From Brachypterus glaber (lineage: Eukaryota > Arthropoda > Insecta > Coleoptera > Kateretidae), in NCBI GenBank assembly GCA_958510825.1, contig OY294049.1, positions 21,569,536-21,633,535 of the forward strand: 64,000 nt of DNA, given 5' to 3'. Every line of letters begins with the position of its first letter. The stretch's first letter is position 1. The notes beneath the pieces are model-generated. The model ran no database searches. It was not told where the DNA came from and was given only the letters and a program-made list of their open reading frames with translations. Below are positions 1 through 11,400 of the stretch, in pieces. A program made the position numbers and the translations under genes.

Positions 1-250
1 TTAAAAGCGAAAAATTTCGAAAAAATAAATTCAAAAAAAATTCTATTTTTTTTTTGGAAAAACGAAAAAAAAAATTAAAAATGAATTTTTTCAAAAAAAA
101 AAAACAAATCAACAAATATAAAAAAATTAATTTTTCAAAAAAAAATTAAAAAGTTTTCAAAAACTTAAAAAAAAAATCAAAAATTTTTTTACGGAAACGA
201 AAAAAAAAATAAAACTTTTTTTTGAAAATGGTACTTTTTTCATTTTATTT
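1..250. repeat. AT-rich low-complexity tract
   Basis: Runs of A and T with short mixed AT words and almost no G or C. No open reading frame or inverted repeat is evident. It leads directly into the dispersed repeat that follows. Confidence 0.7.
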
Positions 251-570
251 TTAAGTTTAACTCTTCATAACTTTTTTGTTTTTGGGGGGATTACTTCAAA
301 ACAATAGGGATCTTGCCCCTCATAGAACTTGATTTTCCCGAAAATTTCTAGTCGATGGGATAATTTCTTTCTTGAGTTTTCGTGTAAACAAAAAACGTAA
401 TGTCGGATACACGGACAGACGGACAATTTCAAAGTTTCTTATTATTTCATGAAACATTTTTATCCAAGAATTTTTTGTCTAGGACGTTTTTGGGCGATTT
501 TGGGAAATTGTAAGCTACCATATAATACTATTCTAGCGCTACTCGCTGTGAATAGTATAATAATGCTAAA
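251..570. mobile_element. Dispersed repeat family A, copy 1, ending in a hairpin
   Basis: This block aligns over its whole length with 16625-16930 and, in reverse orientation, with part of 10431-10560. Shared landmarks are a GGGGATTAC-like start, a CAATAGGGATCTT segment, a CGGACAGACGGACA stretch, and a terminal hairpin (521-562). It has no coding capacity. The copies are clearly diverged, so it is an old family. A hairpin near one end recalls Helitron 3' ends, but I see no CTRR terminus, so the class is left open. Confidence 0.65.
521..562. repeat. Hairpin, AT arms with GC-rich loop
   Basis: Arms 521-533 and 550-562 pair over 13 bp with one mismatch. The 16-nt loop (534-549) is GC-rich: TAGCGCTACTCGCTGT. 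The equivalent hairpin in copy 2 of this family (16888-16928) pairs perfectly although its arm sequence differs, which suggests the structure has been maintained. Confidence 0.75.
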
Positions 571-674
571 TATGATTTCCTAGGTATAAATTTTAAACTA
601 TGAATGGGCCTAAAATGCTTGTTAGTGCTTCGTATATTAATACATACAAAACATATGAAAATAGTATTTATGTT

Positions 675-718
675 ATAAATAATATTTTAATGGTATTTAG
701 GTATAGTTTATTAAAAAA
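675..718. repeat. Outer inverted-repeat arm (left)
   Basis: Ends in GTATTTAGGTATAGTTTATT and is the reverse complement of 2228-2275. It forms the outermost visible arm around the Penelope-like palindrome. About 340 bp (719-1057) with no counterpart on the right separates it from the inner arm. Confidence 0.7.
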
Positions 719-752
719 CAATAGTTATTTATGGTACTAGTGGGTAAAGTAG

Positions 753-822
753 GATATTGCCCATGAGAAAATTAACCTGCGAGGCGCCAGCCAAGTAGGT
801 TAATTTTTGACAGGGCAATATC
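753..822. repeat. Two-part hairpin with GCGAGGCGCC loop
   Basis: The outer stem GATATTGCCC (753-762) pairs with 813-822. The inner stem AAAATTAACCT (768-778) pairs with 797-807. The loop 779-796 is GC-rich: GCGAGGCGCCAGCCAAGT. No reading frame crosses it. The arm-and-loop design matches several other hairpins in this window. Confidence 0.75.
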
Positions 823-935
823 GGTTTAGCCATGAGTGCCATACAAGGTTATATCCAATAAATAGGTTAGGAATTCATATTTTTATTAAAAATGTTAATG
901 ACATTTACAAGAAAATAATTTGACAAGTGTCAGTT

Positions 936-1000
936 GAGTGGGTAAAATAAATAATTATCCACTCAATAAAGTAAAAGCCACGCGGGGGTTATTATTGAGT
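936..1000. repeat. Pair of overlapping hairpins
   Basis: A stem near 936-945 pairs with TTATCCACTC at 955-964. The overlapping ACTCAATAA at 961-969 pairs with 992-1000 around a loop containing CCACGCGGGGG. The two folds share 961-964 and so exclude each other. Confidence 0.6.
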
Positions 1001-1059
1001 TTATCTTTTTAAAATAAAGCTGGTAATTGTCTTATTATCTGTATGTATTGGATAAAATT

Positions 1060-1112
1060 ATTATCTGCCGAGCGCTTTCGGAATTTTAATCCATCATCAG
1101 GGCTGGCACTGA
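1060..1112 (-). ncRNA. Minimal type-I hammerhead ribozyme-like motif
   Basis: Read on the minus strand: stem-I 5' side GCC, core CTGATGA (1100-1094), a weak stem II of GGA/TCC, GAAA (1079-1076), then GCGCTC and GGC, which closes stem I. The very short self-complementary stem III (GCGC, no loop) is the hallmark of the minimal hammerheads described in Penelope-like elements, which act best as dimers. Predicted cleavage lies after the C at 1070. Stem II is weak and has a U bulge, so activity is uncertain. It sits downstream of the GIY-YIG domain, where a 3' terminal repeat would be. Confidence 0.6.
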
Positions 1113-1289
1113 AAATTAAGTAAAAGGGGGCGAATTAAATTTCGACAAATTTGTGGGGAGCTTAAAGTTAGGTTATGTTAATTTTTTAAAAAACTTACTT
1201 GTCAATGCCTTACAGGATGCAGCAGGTGAAAATAAAAGATTTTAGTATACATTTAGAGCAAAAAGGACAATTACAAACACTTTAAAAAC

Positions 1290-1862
1290 TTAAAAACTAA
1301 AATAAAAATGCGGGACAACATGACATTTAAAATTACTTTGCTCTTTTTCTGCATGATGGCTATGTGTAGAGGATAAAAGGCCAGTTTGACGAGAAAGGTT
1401 AGGCGGCCAGTGACAATCAGTTTCAAAAGGTTTTATGAAGAATATTAAAAAGCAAAAAAAAAAGATCAAATTGTTATTTAGGTTTGTTTGGTTATTAATA
1501 CATAGATTTTTATTTTGTACTGATGCTAGTGAAATTTCTAGATCTTCTAGTAAAGAAAGTTTTGGATCATATTTGTGTGTGTAGAGTTGGTGCAAAATTT
1601 CGGTGTTATTTTTAGGGCCGAAAATGTGGTGGTTGTATTGAAGGTGGTGACCAAAAACCGATTTATTCGGTCTTTTGATGTGTTCACTACATCTTATACC
1701 GATTGCCCTGTTAGTTTTACCAATGTAAAAAGTATTGCAGGGGGGGGGGACAACTAATCTTATATATTCCACTTTTTCCCAATTGGGGGATTCAGTACAA
1801 AATAAAAATCTATGTATTAATAACCAAACAAACCTAAATAACAATTTTAATCCCCTTTTCAA
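1290..1862 (-). pseudogene. GIY-YIG endonuclease domain of a Penelope-like element (fragment)
   Basis: The 190-codon frame is open, but only its centre (about residues 25-118, encoded by the spacer) is credibly protein. There, CNTFYIGKTNRAIGIRCSEH carries the YIG element and the arginine of the family, followed by KSVFGHHL..H and LLEDLEI, which matches the order in Penelope-type GIY-YIG nucleases. In an intact element this domain nicks DNA during insertion. The first GIY motif is degenerate. The flanking residues come from translating the inverted arms and are probably not real protein. The reverse transcriptase that should precede the domain is missing, so this is a dead fragment. Confidence 0.7.
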
Positions 1863-2227
1863 AAACTTAATTTGATCCTTCTTTTTGCTTTTTAATATTT
1901 TTCATAAAACTTTTTGAAACTGATTCTCACTGGCCGCCTAACCTTCCTCGTCAAACTGGCCTTTTATCCTCTACACATAGCCATCATGCAGAAGAAGAGC
2001 AAAGTAATGTTAAATGTCATGTTGTCCCGCATTTTTATTTTAGTTTTTAAGTTTTTAAAGTGTTTGTAATTGTCCATTTTGCTCTAAATGTATACTAAAA
2101 TCTTTTATATTCACCTGCTGCATTCTGTAAGGCATTAACAAGTAAGTTTTTTTTTAAATTAACATAACCTAACTTTAAGTTCCCCACAAATTTGTCAAAA
2201 TTTAAAAGCGCTCGGCAGATAATATTT

Positions 2228-2275
2228 TTTTTTTAATAAACTATACCTAAATACAAAGGAAATATTATTTATATT
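2228..2275. repeat. Outer inverted-repeat arm (right)
   Basis: Reverse complement of 675-718, immediately outside the right Penelope-like arm after a T-rich spacer. Confidence 0.65.
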
Positions 2276-2690
2276 GTATACGGTATACAATTAAAAAAAT
2301 TTCCTTAGTATTTATGTTGTTTTATTGGGAAAAAAGACAAACATTTTGACTTTCAGAAGCAAAATATACTGCTAAAGTGAGGTATAGTACCTACCTGTGC
2401 TCACATCATTTATGTCAACTAAGCGAAGCCAACGTAAAATCATGGCGGTCACTTGACAGTACAATAACTCGTTTAAAATAAAAAATAAAATAAATTCTAA
2501 TAGGACCCAACACAATGAAAGCTCATTTAAAAGCAGAGATTCCTAAAAGATTGTCAATTAAAACTGAATACAAATTAACTAAAAATAATAATATTTATAT
2601 CTACTAATCTTTTCAATAGAGAGCGTAGTGGATTTTTATTTTATTTATTTTCTTAATTAAATAGAACCAGAAGTATTGGCCGAATATTAA
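2276..2690. other. Unassigned AT-rich DNA
   Basis: No gene, clear repeat or structure recognised. Confidence 0.5.
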
Positions 2691-3094
2691 GAGGACATGG
2701 CACATACCTTATGGGAAATGGACCTTACTACATAAATCCATTAAAACCCTCACAAATCCACCTACCTAAACCTGATTGCACCGACACTGCCCATATTCAC
2801 CCAAAAATAGTAAATAAAAGATACCCACATACATTAACTTGCCTTTAAATATTATATAAACTATTAACCACTCATTTAAAATTATAAAAACACATACACA
2901 CCGATAAACAACGATTTAAGTACCTATATAATCATCTAGATTGTATGGTATTTAAATGACCATAGCGGCCAAACGGCACCATAATTTTTTTTGTGCCCAT
3001 GGAGACTATTTTTCAGGAGGTCATACTCTATAACATATTAAAATTTGAAGCAATTTAACCGAGGCCATTTCCCATAAGGTATGTGCCATGTCCT
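2691..3094. mobile_element. 404-bp MITE flanked by TTAA
   Basis: Terminal inverted repeats of about 30 bp are nearly perfect (inner words AGGACATGGCACATACC and TTATGGGAAATGG; right copy ends near 3094). TTAA occurs on both sides (2687-2690 and 3095-3098). That target suggests piggyBac-type mobilisation, though the termini do not look like classic piggyBac CCY starts. There is no coding capacity. Confidence 0.7.
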
Positions 3095-4380
3095 TTAACT
3101 GGTGGGTAGTATCTTATTTAATTTAACTAGAACGTAAAATGCTCAAAATGTAAGCTAGCCTATTTTTGCATTCACCCCTGGGTGTGGACTGGAAAGTTTT
3201 GAATTATCAAAATCAGTTTTAGATACATTAAAAACTCTCGGGTATTAAAAAAAATGTTTTCAGCAAAGAGACCGATATACAGACAGAGAAGTTACATATA
3301 AGTGCTTTCTTATTTTTTTTCTCTTATTCTATATTTAAATTTTATAGCATTGTGATTTGACATTGTCAAATTTACACTGATTATGAAAAAGTGCCATCTA
3401 TATACCTTTAGTGTTTTCCCCTGTAAATTAATATGCAGAAACCCTTTACATTTACTCTTGCACTTGCATTTGTAGATTAAACAAACAAGAAAATGCATAT
3501 AGTCTACCCCTATATTTATCATTCCTCATAAAAAGGCCTCAGGCCAAGTAACCCACACAAGCATTGAATTGAAAAAAAAAATAGTGATCTAAGATCACGA
3601 ACCAGGTTGTGTTTTAGGCCGTTATCATTCAAATGCGACGTTGCCGCTATGTTATTATATATTTTTATAAAAGAAACACAAAAAGAATTTATCATATAAA
3701 ATAAGGGAAATATATAATCAGACCTCACGATTTTTTATTAAAAGATTTTTGACTGCAGTTTCGTAATGCTAACGAAACTTCACTTATTTTATATATTATA
3801 ACTTCACTATAAGAAGCCTAACATTAAAAATTGACAGTTTTCCAGAATTTATTATTCTAATTATGATCATACTTAAAACAATGTAAACTCCGAAAACGAC
3901 TACTGAAAGTCAGAATTTATAAAAGTATGTTAGCCCATTATATACATAGATGCGCCTTGAGTCCACGTCAAACCGAAATGTTTTCATTGCTATAACCAGG
4001 TAGATTTCACCTTTCCGCTTCTGGTCACCACCCACCGCTATAGTAGTTTGTTGACAAATATGTTATACTTCATCTCCTCGCAACCTCACCGCTATAGTGG
4101 TTTGTTTACAATTGGATTTGTATATGTTCTACATAAAACAAATCAACATTAATGCCATATCTATGTATATATGATCTAATGTTAGCCCCAATTGGGGAAG
4201 TCTAAATCAATTGTAACATTTGAGATCCCACCTACAATTGGCAGCGTACTCTTATACCGACAACCGTAAAGCAAGCAAGCAAGAAAGGCAAGGTTATGTA
4301 TGAAAGTTTGGACTGGCCAAGTATTAGGTGGATTACTTAGACCTCAGGAAAATCGAAAATCTATTCTTTACGAACATAGT
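3095..4380. other. Unassigned DNA with a small duplication
   Basis: No coding support. A CACCGCTATAGT(A/G)GTTTGTT block occurs twice (about 4028-4060 and 4084-4112). TCTATGTATAT-like words around 3940 and 4160 form a weak inverted pair. Confidence 0.4.
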
Positions 4381-4381
4381 T

Positions 4382-5243
4382 CAATTGAGGAGTGTTAGAA
4401 AAAAAGTAACATTTCCACTTTTTGGCTTGTTGCTTTTTTTTTTGCAGAATCGTACGTAAATCTATGAACTACACATTCTAGTTGAATTTGGCGTATCAAA
4501 TATAAATAATTCTCCGAGAAAAACTGAGTCCAAATGTCAATTTTCGAACGAAAAGGAACATTTCTTTTTTATAATATAAAGGAGTGGAATGTTCCTTTTT
4601 GTTCAAATATAAAAAATATAAAAAAATTTCTGTAATTCTAACAAAAAGTGACATTCCCTATTGAATATTTGGCTGGATATCCCAAGCAGATAAAGCCAAA
4701 ATCTTCAAAGAAAAAGAATCTCCTGTTTCATAATGGCAGGGAATGATAACAGTGTTTTGTGTTTAAATAACGGAGTTGCGTTCCGTACGGCAACCGGCAA
4801 CAAGTCTATGGCGCGATTGTGAGGTTATGTTGATAAGAAAATTTAATTATATTTAGTTGAAACGATTAGAAAGGCTCGCTTCAAGTCTCTAATACTTGTA
4901 CCTGGTCAATAAGAACGAGAGTTCAAGACCAATAAATCCTTTTGGGTCACTTTAATTTAGTATCCAAAAGGACATTTTGAAAAAGAAGAAGAAGAAGTGT
5001 TAGAATAACGGAGTAATCATTATTTAAGAGTGACATTTCCAATATTTACTGACAAAGTCAGTTATCTCCATTAATAAGAAAGTTTCTAAATGGGCAAAAC
5101 AGTGATTGTTAGGTAACTTTTTCAATGTATATTTCTGTATAAACATAATATTTAAAAAAATGCACTTTTAATCACATTTTAGCGATTTCTGAAAAAAAAA
5201 GCAACGATGGAAATGTTACCTTTTGTTCGAACACTTCTCAATT
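4382..5243. mobile_element. 860-bp element with terminal inverted repeats
   Basis: The left end (ATTGAGGAGTGTTAGAA, then GTAACATTTCCA) and the right end (TGGAAATGTTAC, then CGAACACTTCTCAAT) are imperfect reverse complements over about 38 bp. The interior also contains short self-complementary copies of the ACATTTC word. No transposase frame is present, so it is a non-autonomous DNA element of unknown superfamily. Confidence 0.6.
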
Positions 5244-8008
5244 ACTATAAAAAGTTTCTTAAATAATATTTGCTAGTGTGATTTACTTCTTGTTAAAGAA
5301 AATTGATATAAGAAATATCTTTTTTCACCACTAGCTTTAGAACGCAACATTTATTTAATCCTAGAAATTTAATCTCTGCATCTAGAGCAATAATTATTAT
5401 TATAATCATTTTTTGTCTCGTAATAGGAGTTAATTTTATAAAAAATTGATAACTGCCACTTGATTTTCCTGAAATTGCAAAGAAATAACATTGCGTAATA
5501 ATTTCTGTTAAACAAAACAATATTTTACCGTTAAAATAAAAATTGGCTAAGTGGGACCTTTTATCAAAGCATGTCGCATAGTATGTGTTTTAAATATGGT
5601 ATTCCATGTCAGACACCCTTGTCACCTTACAAAAGCTCTTGTCTTGTTTCATTAGGGAGCTTTAATTTGTCAAAATTCTCATTCATTTTGAAATTGGAGA
5701 GAAAGTTTTAAGCTCTTTATTCTTTATTTCTTACATTACAAGAATATTCGTAATGTGTTTTTTTAATTTGATTTAGAAATGTAGATCTGAGTGTTAATTA
5801 ACAGAGAACATTAATTACTTCGGCACTTAGTACTACTAAGAGTGCAGATGTTTTTTCACATTTCCGGAACTTTTAGACCTTCCTGAGACGAAATCAGTAC
5901 GCTTTCAACTCTTCATCTATTTTTTGGTTAAACCAAGAGATTCTTTTAATTATAATCCTATTAAAAACATTTGGATTTTAAAGTATCATCCAAAGCAATG
6001 CTAAAAATGAGTTATATCCGTACAGGAGTACTTTTTTAAAAATTTTAATACTAGCCACATATTTAGGAAGCTGTATGAATACTAGGCTATAATGATACAT
6101 TTTTATATTATTTATAAATATTTAATATCAAAAATTTATCAACTAACAAAATCAGAAAACAAAAGCTATAAGTCCTAGCTGTACAATCTGATATTTCTGA
6201 CTGTAAAATTATAAAAATATATAATTTCCATTAATTTTAGTATATAACTAGCTAGGTATTATTAATTTTTAAATTGGTTAATATCTTACTGTGTCACAAC
6301 AATGAAAATTTCGAAAATGGGGAAAAAATAGTTAAAACATAAACTATTTGGAATCAACGGGACTCTAAAAAATCTAGCGGTTTGGAATCAAAAGTTTTCA
6401 CACTCGCACTATTAAAGGGGCAAATGGCTTTGAGTACCAAATGGTTTAGATAGGTCTGATTGACAACACCGGTTTGTAAGACCATCAAAACTAGGTTAAA
6501 ATATTTATTATTAAGGACCATTAAACCTAGTTTCTTTCTTTTCTTCGATTATTAGTCTATTAAGGGAGAAAGCATACAAAATACGTCCCTGCACTTACAA
6601 TCAAAAAAAAGTTACGTGCGTTTCCTAGGGCCTTAGATTTAAAAGGATGTCATCTTCGAATTATGCTTGAAGATGTTTGTTAAAATGCTGGACATACACA
6701 TCACACATTAAAACATTACTTTGTCAAGCATTATTTACTAATTACAACGATATATCTGAAGACTCGTGGTTTGCTTATTAGCAATATCAAACATATCTGG
6801 TCAACTTATACTCATCTTTGATGTGTCTATTCACACCTCATGCACGGCCCAGTGCATTCTTTTGATGAGGGGTCTAACCTTATTTGAAAAATAACTGCCA
6901 AGAGCGCATCTATTGTATGCCCCTTATTATATAGTCTATTATTTATTATATAATTTATTTATCTATCCTTTATTTAACACGCATACTAGTTTGCCCAGTG
7001 ATTTGAAAATTATGTTACCCCTTAGAATCAGAAAATGTGTGTTCAGACAGTTCCACTTGCTTTACCTTATCCACATATAAAAAATACTACAATAAACCAT
7101 CAAAACGATTAATAAACTAAAAAAAGTACTTTGCCAAACCTATGTCATTACAACATCTACTGGGAAAAATTTGAACTCCTGGCGAGTAGCAATGGCTGCC
7201 ATCAATATTTTCCAGTCGGTACCGCGGCCAGGGAGCATTTCTGTTCCCATAGTCTAATTCATTGACTTTTTCGGATTCTCCATTTGCAAAATCGATTTTT
7301 TTCAACCCAGCTTAGTGAACAAGATTTATTTATATGAACACTTTCGCATGCTTGTTTGCCACAACTTTTAACCTACAAGTACACTATAATAGAGCACTTG
7401 ACCTGTAAGCTCGTTCTATCGAAGAACGAGATCAACTTGTTATGTTAACCCTTTAACATCTTGTGTAAGTAATTTGATACATATACTCAGTGATGCAAGT
7501 AATTCCCAGCAATATTGAATAGGGAATAATGATACAGAGAGATAGAATTCAAGATTGCAGAGAACCAAGGTGTTTATTATACTGGTGTACCAAGTTTTCT
7601 GCCACACCAATATCTTGGTTATTTTAAAAGACAAAAATTGAATCAAAAAATAATTTTAAATGAGACAAAAAGTATTTTTAATTACCCTATCAAAACATAG
7701 CACCCCACCTAGAACCACCTCTTTTTACAAGCGGTATCCCCTAACTATTTATTTAGTGATTATTCCTATAATAATACCCTAGTACGTACGTACTTACGTA
7801 CGTACCTACACCACGTTATAAGATTATAAAGTAATAATAAAATAATTTTTTTGATAATATTTAATCTTTAAAAACAGCGGATATTTGCGTGGCACAGAAA
7901 ACTTGGGACGCCACGTATACAGGGTGTCCAAATAGTGCCTATACGGATGATAAGAAACAGAATAAAAATTTAAATACACCAGTGCAGTTAATTGTGAATG
8001 GTTAGCCC
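5244..8008. other. Unassigned AT-rich DNA
   Basis: No gene, RNA gene or convincing repeat recognised over 2.7 kb. A short palindromic (TACG)n stretch lies near 7790-7806. A 62-codon minus-strand frame at 7117-7305 has locally balanced composition, but I recognise no domain in it. Confidence 0.4.
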
Positions 8009-8170
8009 TTAGCTACAGTAACGGCGTAGATTTTACACCTGGTTATTGTGCAATTTGTGATTTCTCCCCACTCCGACTAACTGTGGCTTTCCGCGTCTCA
8101 ATACCTTTTGGACATGCAGTTTATGCCCTTAATCTGGGCGGAGAATTTGGTATGTTGCACAGTGATTTTT
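8009..8170. repeat. Dispersed 160-bp repeat family, copy 1
   Basis: Matches 14141-14300 with scattered changes. Shared words include ATTTCTCCCCACT, CGACTAACT, CTTTCCGCGTCTCA and GGTATGTTGCAC. It is richer in GC than its surroundings. It may be a SINE body or a LINE end. No RNA polymerase III A/B boxes are convincing and no tail is visible. Confidence 0.6.
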
Positions 8171-8228
8171 CACGTGTTCATACCTAATTTTAGGTGGCGT
8201 GTGTGTAAGTACGAAATAATAAAAACGG

Positions 8229-8498
8229 TTCTTGACCCTCAAAATCTATAGCGCACATTGGGTTTTTTTGTATGCTCTCAATGCAAAAAAAAATCCGCCA
8301 AATTTCAGAAAGTTTTTTTATATAAATATTTCTCCCTCTAAAAAATTAACTAGGTTAGATATTTAAAATCTGCAAGCAACGGCATCATTTTTAATTATCA
8401 AGATTTCCATAAAAAAAAAATTCTGAAATCTTGCGGATTTTTGAATGCATACAAAAAAACCCAATGTGTACTATATCTCAGATATTGAGGGTCAAGAA
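8229..8498. mobile_element. 270-bp foldback element
   Basis: The ends TTCTTGACCCTCAAAAT and ATTGAGGGTCAAGAA, followed inward by CACATTGGG / CCCAATGTG, form arms of roughly 40 bp. Weaker pairing continues inward (AAATCCGC / GCGGATTT). It is non-coding. Confidence 0.7.
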
Positions 8499-8641
8499 TT
8501 TTTATCACTGTTATATTCGTTTTCATGGTCCAAAAATGTGTATGTAATTAAATGATTAAAGCTATTTTTGCCTTTTCACTTGATACACGTACTTCCAAAA
8601 TATTATTCCCTTGAGCACAAAAGCGCACCTAATTTTTTTAT

Positions 8642-9377
8642 AATACACGGTGTATTTGAAATAGCTTAGGAAATTTTAACAGGTGATTCTACATGATAAA
8701 ATATGACAAAAAGTTCCTATAAATATATGTCTAAAAATGCGTCATAAGGGAGCTACGCCTCTTTGAAAGTGGCTAAAAAAATCGGTTTTTATTTAATAAC
8801 TCAGGAACCCTTTGAGATATATCAACGAGGTTTTGCACGTCAACTAATCCTACCAAGGCCCGTTTTTATATGTTATTTTCATGTACTTATTTCAACCGAA
8901 ATGGGGGGGGCTTATCAGTTTTTTGTCCCAAACTTTTTTCTGTGTAACTTTTTTGTAATTTTATTTTCGAAATATGATTTCTCAGGTCAAAATACATAAA
9001 AAAAGGTACTCTTGTTGTAATACTGTAGGATTAACCGTTTTCGAGAAAAATTCATTTGAAGGTGAAATTCCACGGTTCGAGGACGAAAAATTAAATACTA
9101 AAATGTTGAAAACCAAAATTTTAATGATACAGGTCAAATGTACATTAAAAACTAAGAAAAAAACCTCATATACAGGTACTTCCAAAAATCAATCCTAATG
9201 GAGCTATGGTCTCCTAAATATGCACCATTTTTAAAGGGCTATGGTAGCTTTAAAAGCGTTTTTTCGACCTACATGTATGGAAACTTTTTTTCTTAGTTTT
9301 TGATGTAGAATAACATTGCATCATTAAAATGTTAGAATGTTAAAATTTCCTACGCTATTTCAAATACACCCTGTATA
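8642..9377. mobile_element. Foldback family X, deleted copy
   Basis: Ends in the palindromic word TACACGGTGTA on the left and TACACCCTGTA on the right. The left arm carries the family landmarks ATGCGTCATAAGGGAGCTAC, GGTACTCTTGTTGTAATACT and GGAGCTATGGTCTCC. It corresponds to the full palindrome at 33742-34919, but most of the right arm is missing. Frames in this interval are products of the repeat and not genes. Confidence 0.75.
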
Positions 9378-10430
9378 GTGGTGCCCCTATAACTTTTTTA
9401 TATAAATTAATGTAATGCTTTCTGAAAATTTCTAGTTTATCAGAAATTAATTTTATTATTTATTATTTTTTTGAGAAGTAACGCCCTCTATAATTGTTTT
9501 GTTTGTGAATGGATTTAAAGTAAAATCAAAAGGACTCTTTCTCTTATGGATCCATAAAACACTACATTTTCTGAAATTTTCAGATAGATCCAAAGTTCCG
9601 CTCGTAAGTTATTGTGGGCACAAAAAACATGACACATGGGCGGACAGACAGACAGATTAAAAGTTGTTAAGAATTTAATAAAAAGAACGTGTATAAAAAA
9701 ATGATCTAGAGTAATTTTTGAAATATAAATAAATCGGACATATTTATTCCGCCATTATTTAAGTTTTTGGGTATTTACACACATTAATTTTAATTAAAGA
9801 ATCCTTTTTACCAAATATCAGCTATATCGGAGTTTTTGAAAAATTTTAAACCACCCTAATGACGCGAATTTTTTTTTTGGTTTTGTTTGGTTTTTAATTT
9901 TAATTTTATCTACCTACCTAAATTATGTTTGGTCCTATTTCAGATTTCTCACTATTTTTTTTTGTAGTCAGTGGTGCAATTAATGGCCGTATGCAAAAAA
10001 AAAACAGACTTTTGTCACTTTTTTTTCTGGGACCTCTCTTTGAATAGGACTCTTTAATAAAGAGCTGTGGCGAGTATAATAAATGCATAAGAACCTAAAT
10101 TAAAGGAGAATTAAGTATATTATACGAGCTCAAAGGCTTGATTAAAAGATAATTACAAAGATGAAAACAAAGTATGATGCTTTAAGCATCCCAAGATGGT
10201 TTGATTATGTCAACAAAAAACCGTGAATTTCTTAATTAAATATCCAGCAGTATCAAACTTATTAGTTGGCCTTTGTTTTTATTTTTAGCCTTAAAATGAA
10301 AAGCTTATTATGAGTTTAATTCACCTTTTGATAGGCTGAAATATCTAAAAATTGATTAACAATGTAAAAGTTTATTTTATCGATACACTGAGAAAAGAAG
10401 TTCGTGCATCGAATTCTGAAAAACTTTTGA
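9378..10430. other. Unassigned DNA with a GGACAGACAGACAG tract
   Basis: No coding support. A tract near 9632-9655 (GGGCGGACAGACAGACAG) recalls the same word in several other repeats of the window, so 9400-9680 is probably an old repeat fragment. Confidence 0.4.
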
Positions 10431-10560
10431 TTTTCTTCTTCCGTCTGTCCGTGCGTGTGTCACAAAAGAGCAAAATATCCGATCGATATGAAATTTTAGG
10501 AAAAATCAAGTTCTATAAGAGAACCCTATTTAAATTGTTCATCTGGGCATTTTTTTTGCC
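10431..10560. repeat. Family A fragment, inverted
   Basis: Reads as the reverse complement of part of family A: CCGTCTGTCCGTG, then ATATGAAATTTTAGG, AAAATCAAGTTCTATAAGAG and CCCTATT. The hairpin end is not included. Confidence 0.55.
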
Positions 10561-11400
10561 TTATTTGCCATAAAATAGTTTTAGAAAGTTAACTTTATAA
10601 TTTTTTTTTTCTTCTGAAGGGTTTTTAGCAAAAAAAGACATTTCTATTCAGAAAATTATCATTTTTTTTATCAATATTTGATCAATATGTAAATAATGTT
10701 TTTTAAAATTCGATTGTGCTAGGATTGAGACCTAGTCTTATATATTTTGGGGTGCTTTCATAAAAAAAAACACTTCATGGGATTATTTTTTTGGTACACA
10801 GAAATTGCAGATGAGATATCACAATTTTAGACATTTTTTTCACTGTAGCAAAAATGATGTGTTGCCTTTTTTATGGCAGATTCGTGATCAGCATAGCACA
10901 ATTTATATGAATAGGTGGGTCTCAACCCCTGCACCGACAACTTGTTTTTTTGGTCCTAAAAGGCTCACAAAAAAAGAAGTCCGTGCTGGGGTTGAGACCC
11001 AACTATTTTTATTTATTTTGAGATGCTGATTACTAATCTGTCATAAAAAAGCATGTCATAGGCTAATTTTTTTGCTACACTGAAATAATATGAGATTTTT
11101 ACCATTTTAGAAAGTTTTTTCAGTGTAGCAAAAAAATGAGCCCATAAAGTGCCTTTTTTATGACAAAAATGATCAAAATTTGCGTTCCTCTACATGTGCG
11201 GTCACCGAAAAAAAAGGTCAATTTTTTTTTGAAGACTATTGTATTCCTAGGCGCTGAATCCGAATAGCACCGTATCCAATTAGTTTTGGAGATACCCCCC
11301 AAAAACGTTTTTATACTCAATAGGATGAGGTGCTATTTTGATCTCAAATTCGGATTCAGCTCCTGAAAATACATAGAAATACAAGGGTCTCCGAAAAAAT
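10561..11400. repeat. Internally repeated foldback region
   Basis: Two diverged copies of a CACTG(A/T)AGCAAAAA-containing block (about 10790-10900 and 11068-11168) flank a strong hairpin. Further out, a GCTGAATCCGAAT word occurs near 11251 and its complement ATTCGGATTCAGC near 11350. This is probably a composite foldback element. No protein is recognised. Confidence 0.5.
10916..11001. repeat. Strong hairpin with TGGGTCTCAACCCC arms
   Basis: TGGGTCTCAACCCCTGCAC (10916-10934) pairs with 10983-11001 with one mismatch, leaving a 48-nt loop. These GC-rich arms in AT-rich surroundings would make a stable cruciform or RNA stem. Confidence 0.8.

Larger units (their letters stand above)
1058..2222 (-). 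mobile_element. Penelope-like element remnant inside an inverted repeat
   Basis: Left arm 1058-1520 and right arm 1797-2222 are reverse complements with a few small differences. The 276-bp spacer encodes a GIY-YIG endonuclease core on the minus strand. Penelope-like elements carry a C-terminal GIY-YIG domain, often have partly inverted or tandem terminal copies, and can carry minimal hammerhead ribozymes in the terminal repeats. All three signs are here. The reverse transcriptase domain is absent, so the copy is 5'-truncated and cannot move by itself. The right arm lacks about 60 bp that contain the ribozyme core in the left arm. Confidence 0.75.

Noticed and set aside
251..570. Helitron 3' end
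   Set aside because: The terminal hairpin fits, but there is no CTRR terminus after it, no TC start and no A/T host junction can be shown.
7117..7305. 62-codon minus-strand frame with balanced composition as an exon
   Set aside because: No recognised motif, no convincing splice sites and no neighbouring exons.
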